From Paramesorhizobium leguminum (lineage in GTDB: Bacteria; Pseudomonadota; Alphaproteobacteria; Rhizobiales; Rhizobiaceae), in the NCBI RefSeq assembly GCF_003217235.1, contig NZ_QJTF01000026.1, forward strand, positions 1 through 41,006: DNA of 41,006 nt. The letters are read 5' to 3'. A program made the position numbers and the translations under genes. This document shows, piece after piece, positions 28,774 to 36,399 of the stretch. The notes below the pieces were generated by a model, which was not told the DNA's origin, did no database searches, and saw only the letters and a program-made list of their open reading frames with translations. Each line of letters starts with the position of its first letter. The first letter of the stretch is position 1.

Positions 28774-30996
28774 ATGGCTGATTACAAAAACTTCAAATTC
28801 GACGTCGACGCCGACGGTATCGCGCTCGTCACCTGGGATATGCCTGACAAGTCGATGAATGTCTTCACCGAAGAGGTGATGGACGAACTCGAAACCATCG
28901 TCGACCGTGTGGCGGGAGACGCCGCGATCAAGGGCGCGGTCATTACTTCGGGCAAAGACTCCTTCTCCGGCGGCGCCGATTTGACCATGCTCAAGCGCAT
29001 GTTCCAGCTCTTTCAGGAAGAAAAGGCCAAGGACTCGCAAAAGGCGGTGGAACTGCTTTTCAAGAGCAGCGGTCGCATGGGCGGGTTGTTCCGCAAGCTC
29101 GAAACCTCGGGCAAGCCCTGGGTCTCGGCAATCAACGGCACCTGCATGGGCGGCGCGTTCGAGATGTCGCTCGCCTGTCATGCCCGCGTCGCTTCCGACG
29201 CACCGGGCGTCAAGATGGCGCTGCCCGAAGTCAAGGTCGGTATCTTCCCCGGCGCCGGTGGCACGCAGCGCGTCCCGCGTCTCACCAATCAGCAGGACGC
29301 CCTGCAGATGATGACGACGGGCCAAAGCCTGACGCCGCAGCGCGCCAAGGCGATGGGCCTCATCACCGAGATCGCGCCGGCGAAAAAGCTGGTCGAGACG
29401 GCGAAGAAATTGATCAAGGGCGGGCTGAAGCCCGTGCAGCCATGGGACGAGAAGGGCTTCAAGCTGCCCGGCGCGCCGATCTATTCGGCGGCGGGGGCCA
29501 ATCTCTGGCCTGCCGCGAGCGCCATCCTGCGCCGCGAGACCTATGGCAACTATCCCGCCGCCGCGGCGATCCTTAAATGCGTCTATGAAGGCCTGCTTGT
29601 GCCTTTTGACACGGGGCTGAAGATCGAGCAGCGCTATTTCACGCAAATCCTGCAGACCCTTGAGGCGGGCATGATGATCCGCTCGCTGTTCGTTTCCCTG
29701 CAGGAACTGAACAAGGGCGCGCGCCGCCCGGCGGATATTAAGCCGACGAAGTTCACCAAAATTGGCGTCATCGGCGCGGGCTTCATGGGCGCGGGCATCG
29801 CCTATGTCACCGCCAAATCAGGCATTCCCGTCGTGCTGATCGATCGCGATGTCGAGGCGGCGGAAAAGGGCAAGGCCCATGCCGCCGATCTCATTGCCAA
29901 GGAAATGCAGAAGGGCAGGATGAGCGAGGAGGACAAGCAGAAGCTCCTCTCGCTGATTATCCCCACAGCGGATTACGCCGATCTCGAAGGCGCTGATCTG
30001 GTGATCGAGGCGGTGTTCGAGGATCGCGAGGTCAAGCGTCAGGCGACGGAGAAGGCCGAAGCGGTGCTGAAATCCTCAGCCATCTTTGCCTCCAACACCT
30101 CGACACTGCCGATATCAGGCCTCGCCAAGGTCTCCGAGCGCCCGAAGAATTTCATCGGCATCCATTTCTTCTCGCCCGTCGACAAGATGATGCTGGTGGA
30201 AGTGATCCTCGGCAAGAAGACCGGCGACAAGGCGCTGGCCGTGGCGCTCGACTATGTGCGCGCCATCAAGAAGACGCCGATTGTCGTCAACGATACGCGC
30301 GGCTTCTATGTCAACCGCTGCGTGCTGCGCTACATGTCGGAAGCCTACAACATGCTGATCGAAGGCGTGCCGCCGGCAATGATCGAGAACGCCGCCCGCA
30401 TGGCCGGAATGCCGGTCGGCCCGCTGGCGCTCAATGACGAAACGGCCATCGACCTGTCGCAGAAAATCCTCAAGGCGGCGCTTGCCGATCTTGGGCCGAA
30501 GGCAGTCGATCCGCGCCATGTGGAACTGGTGGACAAGCTCGTCAACGAGTTCGACCGCAAGGGCCGCAAGAACGGCAAGGGCTTCTATGATTACCCGGCG
30601 AAGCCTGCCAAGAAGCACCTGTGGCCGGAGCTGAAAACGCTCTATCCGCAGCAGGACCCCGACAAGGTCAACGTCGAGGAACTGAAAGAACGCTTCCTGT
30701 TCACCATCGCGCTGGAAGCGGCGCGCGTCATGGAAGAGGGCATCGTCACCGATCCGCGCGAGGCCGATGTCGGCTCCATCCTCGCCTTCGGCTTCGCACC
30801 CTATACGGGCGGCACGCTCTCCTATATCGACGGCATGGGCGCGAAAAAATTCGTGAGACGAGCCAAGGAGTTGCAGAAGAAGTATGGCGCTCAGTTCAAA
30901 GCGCCGAAACTGCTCACCGACATGGCGGACAACGGCGAGACCTTCTACCAGCGCTTCGATCCCTACAAGGCGGAGACGCAAAAACAGGCGGCGTGA
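28774..30996 (+). CDS. fadB: Bifunctional enoyl-CoA hydratase / 3-hydroxyacyl-CoA dehydrogenase
   Basis: A 740-residue beta-oxidation protein. The N-terminal hydratase (about 1-200) has FSGGADLTML, GTCMGGAFEMSLACHAR and LPEVKVGIFPGAGGTQR with both catalytic glutamates. The dehydrogenase follows from about 325 with GVIGAGFMGAGIAYV, the catalytic histidine in IGIHFFSPVDKMMLVEVI, NDTRGFYVNR, and two C-terminal domains (AARMAGMPVGPLALNDE; RVMEEGIVTDPREADVGSILAFGFAPYTGG). It works with FadA as a complex. ATG 28774 has GAGGAGG upstream; the longer frame to 28528 merely translates the repeat. It lies between inverted copies of the 140-bp element. Confidence 0.95.
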   Translation: MADYKNFKFDVDADGIALVTWDMPDKSMNVFTEEVMDELETIVDRVAGDAAIKGAVITSGKDSFSGGADLTMLKRMFQLFQEEKAKDSQKAVELLFKSSGRMGGLFRKLETSGKPWVSAINGTCMGGAFEMSLACHARVASDAPGVKMALPEVKVGIFPGAGGTQRVPRLTNQQDALQMMTTGQSLTPQRAKAMGLITEIAPAKKLVETAKKLIKGGLKPVQPWDEKGFKLPGAPIYSAAGANLWPAASAILRRETYGNYPAAAAILKCVYEGLLVPFDTGLKIEQRYFTQILQTLEAGMMIRSLFVSLQELNKGARRPADIKPTKFTKIGVIGAGFMGAGIAYVTAKSGIPVVLIDRDVEAAEKGKAHAADLIAKEMQKGRMSEEDKQKLLSLIIPTADYADLEGADLVIEAVFEDREVKRQATEKAEAVLKSSAIFASNTSTLPISGLAKVSERPKNFIGIHFFSPVDKMMLVEVILGKKTGDKALAVALDYVRAIKKTPIVVNDTRGFYVNRCVLRYMSEAYNMLIEGVPPAMIENAARMAGMPVGPLALNDETAIDLSQKILKAALADLGPKAVDPRHVELVDKLVNEFDRKGRKNGKGFYDYPAKPAKKHLWPELKTLYPQQDPDKVNVEELKERFLFTIALEAARVMEEGIVTDPREADVGSILAFGFAPYTGGTLSYIDGMGAKKFVRRAKELQKKYGAQFKAPKLLTDMADNGETFYQRFDPYKAETQKQAA

Positions 30997-31004
30997 TCTT
31001 CTTT

Positions 31005-31146
31005 ACCCTTCCCCCTTGCGGGGAAGGTGCCCGCGGAGCGGGCGGATGGGGGTGGTGACGATTGTATGCACAGTCGACCGGAGCGCGCTGCCTTTGCCAC
31101 CCCCACCCGGCCCTTCGGGCCACCCTCCCCGCAAGGGGGAAGGAAG
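31005..31146 (-). repeat. 140-bp composite palindromic element, copy B (inverted)
   Basis: Reverse complement of copy A with about 30 bp of unrelated central sequence. It lies just after the fadB stop and could serve as a terminator for the fad genes. Confidence 0.88.
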
Positions 31147-31248
31147 TAGCCAATGATACCCGCTTTTTTTCCTATTGCATTGGTTCAATTCATAGCCAAG
31201 CCAGCCGCCCTTTCCTTTCCCTTGCTTAATCCATAAAAAAGAGGTATT

Positions 31249-31271
31249 TTTTCCTGTCTCTATCAGGAAAA
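31249..31271 (+). promoter_or_regulatory. 8-bp inverted repeat overlapping the ribosome site of the S24 regulator
   Basis: TTTTCCTG, seven bases, CAGGAAAA, a perfect dyad ending 7 bp before the start codon. The right arm contains AGGA, the only plausible ribosome site. Suitable for autorepression by the regulator. Confidence 0.5.
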
Positions 31272-31278
31272 TTTCGCC

Positions 31279-31929
31279 ATGTTCTCTCATGAGCGCGTAT
31301 GGGCCGCTATCGATGCGTTGGCCGAGCGATACTCGCTGACGGCCTCTGGTCTTGCGCGTCGCGCGGGGTTGGACCCTACCACCTTCAACAAATCCAAACG
31401 CCACGCCGCCGACGGGCGCGCCCGCTGGCCTTCGACGGAATCGCTTGCCAAGGTAATGGATGCGACCGGCGCGTCGCTCGATGAATTCATGGGGCTGGTA
31501 CGGGGCGAGGAAGGACCTGCCTTGACCGCTCCCGGTGCGTCCTCACGCGCGATCCCGCTTTTGGGGCTGGCGCAGGCAGATATCGGCAGCTTCTTCGACG
31601 ATGCGGGCTTTCCGGCTGGCCAAGGCTGGGATGTGTTGGAATTTCCCGCAGGTCCCGCCGATGCAACCTATGCGCTGGAGGTTTCGGGCGATTCCATGTT
31701 GCCGCTCTACAGGGATGGCGACACACTGATCATCGCTCCCAATGCGTCCATCCGGCGGGGCGATCGCGTGATCCTCAAGACGAAGGAGAACGAGATCATG
31801 GCCAAGATCCTACACCGCCAGACACCGCGCGCCATCGAGCTTTCGTCGATGAATCCGGAGCACCCCAACCGTATTTTCGAGGCCCCCGAAGTGGACTGGA
31901 TCGCGCGCATCATCTGGGCAAGCCAGTAG
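31279..31929 (+). CDS. Helix-turn-helix regulator with S24 (LexA/CI-like) peptidase domain
   Basis: A 216-residue regulator. The N-terminal helix-turn-helix (about 1-70: LTASGLARRAGLDPTTFNKSKR) precedes a linker and the S24 fold (about 90-210) with the nucleophile region YALEVSGDSMLPLYRDGD (Ser139) and the base lysine in NEIMAKIL (Lys176). In LexA and phage repressors these cut an Ala-Gly or Cys-Gly bond in the linker; here the linker has only a Pro-Gly (TAPGAS), so self-cleavage is doubtful though the catalytic pair is intact. It stands alone after the fad operon and shows no phage neighbours. Target genes unknown. Confidence 0.86.
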   Translation: MFSHERVWAAIDALAERYSLTASGLARRAGLDPTTFNKSKRHAADGRARWPSTESLAKVMDATGASLDEFMGLVRGEEGPALTAPGASSRAIPLLGLAQADIGSFFDDAGFPAGQGWDVLEFPAGPADATYALEVSGDSMLPLYRDGDTLIIAPNASIRRGDRVILKTKENEIMAKILHRQTPRAIELSSMNPEHPNRIFEAPEVDWIARIIWASQ

Positions 31930-31990
31930 CGAGGAAATATGCTTATGGCAGATGACATTCCCTGCCGGAACATGCCGCGTTATTGTCCTG

Positions 31991-33643
31991 TTAACCCAAG
32001 TTCCCAGCCAGTGCTTTTTTGATTAACGCTCGCGTTTCATCGACGCCGTAGAGCGCGACGAAAGAACCGAAGCGCGGCCCGCGCTCCTGCCCGATCAGCA
32101 CTTCATAAAGCATCTGGAAGAATGACACGGACACGCCTGGGCCACCTTCCGGGCTCTTCTTGGTGTGGTCCTGATAGCGCTCATTGGCGCGCGCCACGTC
32201 CAGAATGGCGTTCTGGATGACATTGCCGTCGCTGTCGGCGGGCAGTTCACCAAGCTTGGCATCAAGCGCCTCCAGGGCGCCGCGCTCCACCTCATCAGGT
32301 GCGCGGAACTGCTTCGTCGGCTTGACGAAATCATTGAAGTAGCGGATCGCGTAACCGACCAGCGCGTCGAGTTCCGGATTGTTTGCCGGCGTAACACCCG
32401 ATGCATGCCGCGAGATGAAGCCCCACAGAACGCTTGGGCTTTCCGCGTTCGAAGCGCTGACCAGATTGAGCAACAGCGCGAACGGCACCGGCAAATCCAC
32501 CTTCGGCGGATTGCCATAGTGGATATGCCAGACCGGATTGTTCAGCCGGTCCTTCCAGTCCTGCCGCTGATAGGCGGAGAGATAGGTGAAATATTCGTCC
32601 ACCGCCTTCGGGATCACGTCGAAATAGAGCTTCTTCGCGGTCTTCGGCTTCTGGAAATTGTAGAGCGCCAGGCTCTCCGTCGGAGCATAGGCCAGCCAGT
32701 CGTCGATAGCGATGCCGTTGCCCTTGGACTTGGATATTTTCTGGCCAAGCTGATCCAGGAAAAGCTCGTAGACGAAATGTTCCGGTGCGCGTCCCCCGAG
32801 GATTTCGCAAATCCGGTCGTAGATCACCGCATTGGTCTGGTGGTCCTTGCCGAACATCTCAAAATCGATGCCGAGCGCCGCCCAACGCATACCGAAATCC
32901 GGCTTCCATTGCAGCTTAACATTGCCGCCGGTGACGGAAAGTGTGGTTTCCGTGCCATCATCGTCGAACGTGATGGTTCCGGCCTTGGCGTCCACCCGCT
33001 TCATCGGAACGTAAAGTACCCGGCCCGATTTCGGCGAAATCGGCAGGAAAGGGCTATACGTCGCCTGACGCTCCTCCCCGAGCGTCGGCAGCATCACTTT
33101 CATGATATCGTCGTAACGCTCGACGGCTTTCAGCAGCACCGCGTCGAACCGGCCGGCCTTGTAATATTCCGTCGCGCTCGCGAACTCATAATCGAAGCCG
33201 AACGTATCGAGAAAGCGGCAGAGCATCACGTTGTTATGGTCAGCGAAGCTCTTATAATCGCCACCAAACGGGTTGGGCACCGAAGAAAGCGGCATTTGCA
33301 GGTAAGGCTCCAGCGCCGCCCTGTCAGGCACATTATCCGGGATCTTGCGCATCCCATCCAGATCGTCGGAAAAGCAGATGAGGCGGGTTTTGACCTTATC
33401 GCCGGTCAGGACACGGAACGCATGGCGTACCATCGAGGTGCGCGCCACTTCGCCGAAAGTCCCGATATGCGGCAGGCCGGATGGGCCGTAGCCGGTCTCG
33501 AAAAGCACGGTTTCGGGCAGACCGGTCTTTTCATAACGCTTGAGAATTTTCCACGCCTCCTCGAAAGGCCAGGCTTTCGCTTCCCTCACGGCTGCGGTCA
33601 GTTCCGGGGTCAGCGTGATTTCGGGAAGGCGATGCATGGTCAT
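31991..33643 (-). CDS. lysK: Lysyl-tRNA synthetase, class I
   Basis: A 550-residue class I LysRS, the archaeal-type enzyme that replaces the common class II enzyme in most alphaproteobacteria. The HIGH-type motif is PHIGTFGEV (near 58) and the KMSKS-type motif is KISKSKGNG (near 305). [23 protein letters not shown] and [12 protein letters not shown] are also characteristic. Length fits (520-560). It charges tRNA-Lys with lysine in the cytoplasm. The second methionine (residue 3) is an alternative start. Directly repeated sequence precedes it. Confidence 0.95.
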   Translation of the reverse strand: MTMHRLPEITLTPELTAAVREAKAWPFEEAWKILKRYEKTGLPETVLFETGYGPSGLPHIGTFGEVARTSMVRHAFRVLTGDKVKTRLICFSDDLDGMRKIPDNVPDRAALEPYLQMPLSSVPNPFGGDYKSFADHNNVMLCRFLDTFGFDYEFASATEYYKAGRFDAVLLKAVERYDDIMKVMLPTLGEERQATYSPFLPISPKSGRVLYVPMKRVDAKAGTITFDDDGTETTLSVTGGNVKLQWKPDFGMRWAALGIDFEMFGKDHQTNAVIYDRICEILGGRAPEHFVYELFLDQLGQKISKSKGNGIAIDDWLAYAPTESLALYNFQKPKTAKKLYFDVIPKAVDEYFTYLSAYQRQDWKDRLNNPVWHIHYGNPPKVDLPVPFALLLNLVSASNAESPSVLWGFISRHASGVTPANNPELDALVGYAIRYFNDFVKPTKQFRAPDEVERGALEALDAKLGELPADSDGNVIQNAILDVARANERYQDHTKKSPEGGPGVSVSFFQMLYEVLIGQERGPRFGSFVALYGVDETRALIKKALAGNLG

Positions 33644-33679
33644 TTTTTGAGAGTCCTGATGCGCGGCGGCCGGGCGGGC

Positions 33680-33713
33680 GGAAAATCACCCTTAGGTGAC
33701 GGAAAATCACCTT
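33680..33713 (-). promoter_or_regulatory. Paired GGAAAATCACC direct repeats upstream of lysK
   Basis: GGAAAATCACCCTTA and GGAAAATCACCTTA occur 20 bp apart, and TCACCCTTAGGTGA between them is a dyad. They lie 37-70 bp upstream of the lysK start, the right place for an operator. No known factor is implied. Confidence 0.35.
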
Positions 33714-33774
33714 AAGAATGAAATGTCAACGAAAGCCCTGCTTCGGTTCGTGGGTCTCTGCAGCCGCTCGGAGC

Positions 33775-33870
33775 GGTATGCAATTAAGCCGAATCGGGCA
33801 TCCCGCTCTAAATCTTTGTTTTAGCCGCATGATCTTATCCGAAAAGTCTGCAACTTTTCGGGATCATGCT
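33775..33870 (+). repeat. RIME-like palindromic intergenic repeat
   Basis: Two adjacent imperfect hairpins, the second with arms GCATGATC..CCGAAAAG and CTTTTCGG.GATCATGC (33827-33869). This is a repeat I recall as very widespread in Hyphomicrobiales (CATGATCCCGAAAAG type). The stop codon of the following minus-strand glycosyltransferase lies next to it. Confidence 0.75.
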
Positions 33871-35838
33871 TTAGGCCGGGTGTTTCCACCCGGCGGAAAA
33901 ATGTCCCAGGTTGCCGGTCCGTATTTGCGACAGTTTGGGCGGCTGGGAGGAACGCGGGAGCGCGAAGGCACCGCTTGGATGGTGTGGCGTCTTCTCCCAT
34001 AAATGCGGCGCCTGGAACAATTGCCACACAGCGCGCCAGGCGGCGAAGGACATCAGCAGCCAATAAACCGGGATCCAGCAGAAATACCGCCCTGCCCTGC
34101 GTTCATCGCGGCTCAGCGTCTTTAGCCCCAGGACATAATAGCTCAAATAGGCAAGCACGATGTTCACCGCATCGACGCAAAGGAGATAGAATGACCAGAA
34201 GGAAGCAGGCCCCGTGAGGGCGGTCGTGACGATCAGAACGATCGTGACCATCATCAGGGGATAAACGAGCGCCGAGAGGATCAGGCCAAGCATATAAAGC
34301 ACGCTCATGGCGAAACGGCCCGGACCCAGCTCGCGGCATGTGCGCCACGGGTTGCGCAAGTGGACGAGCGAGGTCTGCATCCAGCCCTTGAGCCAGCGTG
34401 TGCGTTGCTTCTTCCAATCCGTATAGCATCTGGGCGCATCCTCCCACGTGCCGCGGGAGATCACACCGACGGAATAGCCGAAACGCGCAAGCCTGAAGCC
34501 CAGATCAGCATCCTCCGTCACGTTGTGGCAATCCCAGCCGCCTACCGCCTCGAGACATTCGCGGCGCAAATGGTTGGAGGTTCCGCCCAGCGGAATAACC
34601 AGGTTCATGCGCGCCATCCAGGGCAAGAGACCGCGAAACAACGCCGCGTATTCGAACGCGAACATCCGGGTCAGCCAGTCGGAGTGGAAATTCGAAATCA
34701 GGAGCGGCGCCTGCAGGCAAGCGAGCTTTCCATTGCCGACACGAAATGTATTCCACGCCTCGAGCAACTGATCGGGATGCGGCCTGTCCTCGGCATCGTA
34801 GACGACAATAAATTCACCGCGTGCGAACTGCAGGGCGTAGTTCAATGCCTTCGGCTTGGTGCGCGGTCCCGCGGCCGGAACCCGGATGAGTTCGAAACAC
34901 GACGGCAGGACATATCCTTCGATTGCCGCGATCGTGCCTGCATCGTCGGCCTCGCAGACGAGTTTTATGTCGAGCTTGGATGCCGGCCATTGCAAACCGG
35001 ACAGCGCCCGCAGCAATTGCGGAATAATCTCCGCCTCCTGATAGAGCGGCACCAGAATGGTATAGATCGGCATGTCCCGGGGAAGCACACTGCCGGCATT
35101 GGGCAGACGCGGCGCCCGCGCAACAGATGAGGCAAGGAGACGCATCGTAACGCAGCAGAAAAAGACCAGCGTCAGGCCGACATGGAGGACCACGGCTGTT
35201 TCCAGCGGACGAAACATAAGAAACCCAAGCAAGAAGCAGACTGTCTCAGCCAGCACGAAGCCCTGCCAGCCATTCAATACCGTTGCGGCTGAAAAATGCG
35301 GCGGAGTCATCTCCTGGGCGATCTTTACCAGCTCTCGCTCCTGCCTCAAACGCATCATTTGGGCCAGCATCGCCGGGGGGCATACACGCAGCCGCTCGGC
35401 AAGAGCCGGCGTTTGCGAAAGGCTCCGCTTGAGCACAACCAGATCGTCGATCGTCGGTGCGATATAGAGCAAGGTTCGTCCCCCGCCATGCGCTATGAGA
35501 ACATGACGGATGCTCCGCAGATTTTGCGGGATGTCATCCTCTCGCAGCAGGATATCGGAGGAAACGATGCGCTCCTCGAAGCCCACGCCCAGTTCCCAGG
35601 CAATCGCCTCATAAAGCCGTTCCTGCCGTATACCGGCTGATGTCATGATCTCGTCGGTAAATGAAGTATTGTTTTTCTTTGCTTCGATGAATGCTCGAAT
35701 TACTTCATTTCTCTTTGCCCCATTGAGGCAAAGTCTTGCGGCGATGGCCGAACAGATCAAAATTTCGGCATGATATTCCTTATGCAGCCAAGCCGCTTCC
35801 CCGGCTTGGCGTGCTTGAGCACCCCCGACTTTTGCCAT
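33871..35838 (-). CDS. Polytopic family 2 glycosyltransferase with GspE-N-like N-terminal domain
   Basis: A 655-residue membrane glycosyltransferase. The N-terminal ~150 residues (AEILICSAIAARLCLNGAK, FTDEIMTSAGIRQERLYEAIAWELGV) resemble the helical GspE-N/MshEN domain that binds c-di-GMP or nucleotides in some secretion ATPases. Two helices follow, then the GT2 catalytic domain: TILVPLYQEAEIIPQLL, DAEDRPHPDQLLEAW, TEDADLGFRL and the acceptor motif QRTRWLKGW; then three or four helices. This is a processive-polysaccharide-synthase-like arrangement; the product is unknown. The ATG at 35838 has no ribosome site of its own and lies 4 bp after a 28-codon leader ORF. The frame also opens at a GTG at 35952. 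The C-terminal tail is poorly conserved. Confidence 0.85.
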   Translation of the reverse strand: MAKVGGAQARQAGEAAWLHKEYHAEILICSAIAARLCLNGAKRNEVIRAFIEAKKNNTSFTDEIMTSAGIRQERLYEAIAWELGVGFEERIVSSDILLREDDIPQNLRSIRHVLIAHGGGRTLLYIAPTIDDLVVLKRSLSQTPALAERLRVCPPAMLAQMMRLRQERELVKIAQEMTPPHFSAATVLNGWQGFVLAETVCFLLGFLMFRPLETAVVLHVGLTLVFFCCVTMRLLASSVARAPRLPNAGSVLPRDMPIYTILVPLYQEAEIIPQLLRALSGLQWPASKLDIKLVCEADDAGTIAAIEGYVLPSCFELIRVPAAGPRTKPKALNYALQFARGEFIVVYDAEDRPHPDQLLEAWNTFRVGNGKLACLQAPLLISNFHSDWLTRMFAFEYAALFRGLLPWMARMNLVIPLGGTSNHLRRECLEAVGGWDCHNVTEDADLGFRLARFGYSVGVISRGTWEDAPRCYTDWKKQRTRWLKGWMQTSLVHLRNPWRTCRELGPGRFAMSVLYMLGLILSALVYPLMMVTIVLIVTTALTGPASFWSFYLLCVDAVNIVLAYLSYYVLGLKTLSRDERRAGRYFCWIPVYWLLMSFAAWRAVWQLFQAPHLWEKTPHHPSGAFALPRSSQPPKLSQIRTGNLGHFSAGWKHPA

Positions 35839-35842
35839 GGTT

Positions 35843-35929
35843 TTATTTTGACTCGATTCCGGTGCTGGACAAGATTCCGGAAAAACGCGTGAATGCAGAT
35901 ATAAGTATAAATGTATCGATACACGGCAT
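35843..35929 (-). CDS. 28-residue leader ORF upstream of the glycosyltransferase
   Basis: From ATG 35929 with an excellent AAGGAG seven bases before it, 28 codons end in TAA at 35845-35843. The glycosyltransferase ATG is then 4 bp further. Since the larger gene has no ribosome site, reinitiation after this ORF is the simplest way to translate it. The peptide (CIDTFILISAFTRFSGI) has no recognised function and may serve only to load ribosomes. Confidence 0.45.
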   Translation of the reverse strand: MPCIDTFILISAFTRFSGILSSTGIESK

Positions 35930-36130
35930 TTTACACTCCTTACCAAATTCACCTTTCATTAAACTTAAATCTTCGTGAATTACAATCTGTTTTTATTGCT
36001 TCAGTGGAGCCTAATGATTCGCGTCCAGCCTCCTCCGTTTCGCATCGCGATGCGAATTTCAGGGTTTAGGGGCATTTCATTTTTAGGTTGAAACGGTGAT
36101 ATTTTTTTATCGGTGCGGACTGTTTCACCG

Positions 36131-36175
36131 TTGAAGCCTGGATTCCTGTGACAAGCACAGGAATCCAGGCTTCAA
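36131..36175 (+). repeat. Perfect 20-bp hairpin
   Basis: Arms TTGAAGCCTGGATTCCTGTG (36131-36150) and its exact reverse complement (36156-36175) with loop ACAAG. A dispersed REP-like palindrome of Hyphomicrobiales from memory. The 420-bp gap 35979-36399 contains this element, the terminator pair below and otherwise nothing I can support. Confidence 0.8.
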
Positions 36176-36281
36176 CCTATCCATTCACGACAACGGCGCA
36201 AAAGGACACCAAGCGATTCCATCAAAACAGGAAGCGCTCGAGGGGAGAGCAGATTTAGGGACTGAGGGAGGAAGAAAAAAA

Positions 36282-36302
36282 TGCAGGCCATGTCGTGGCC
36301 TG
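36282..36302 (-). terminator. Second (distal) intrinsic terminator of the FG-GAP gene
   Basis: Minus strand: GCAGGCCA, CGACA-type loop, TGGCCTGC followed by ATTTTTTTC. A strong hairpin with a seven-U run; the distal of two. Confidence 0.8.
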
Positions 36303-36366
36303 CAAATAGAGAGCTACCATCCTGTCGATAGAGTTCCGGCAGGGCTGGACCTCAAAAATAGAGGGC

Positions 36367-36391
36367 TGCAGGCCACATTGTGGCCTGCAGC
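36367..36391 (-). terminator. First (proximal) terminator of the FG-GAP gene
   Basis: CTGCAGGCCAC, loop, GTGGCCTGCAG, 11-bp arms with 3 nt between, 9 bp after the stop codon on the minus strand; a five-U stretch follows slightly downstream. Confidence 0.7.
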
Positions 36392-36399
36392 GGGAGATT

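Noticed and set aside
31279-31929. S24 regulator as sign of a prophage
   Set aside because: No integrase, attachment site or structural phage genes nearby.
32165-33715. 516-codon frame antisense to lysK
   Set aside because: Product is low-complexity His/Arg-rich, and the opposite strand encodes a complete class I LysRS with all motifs.
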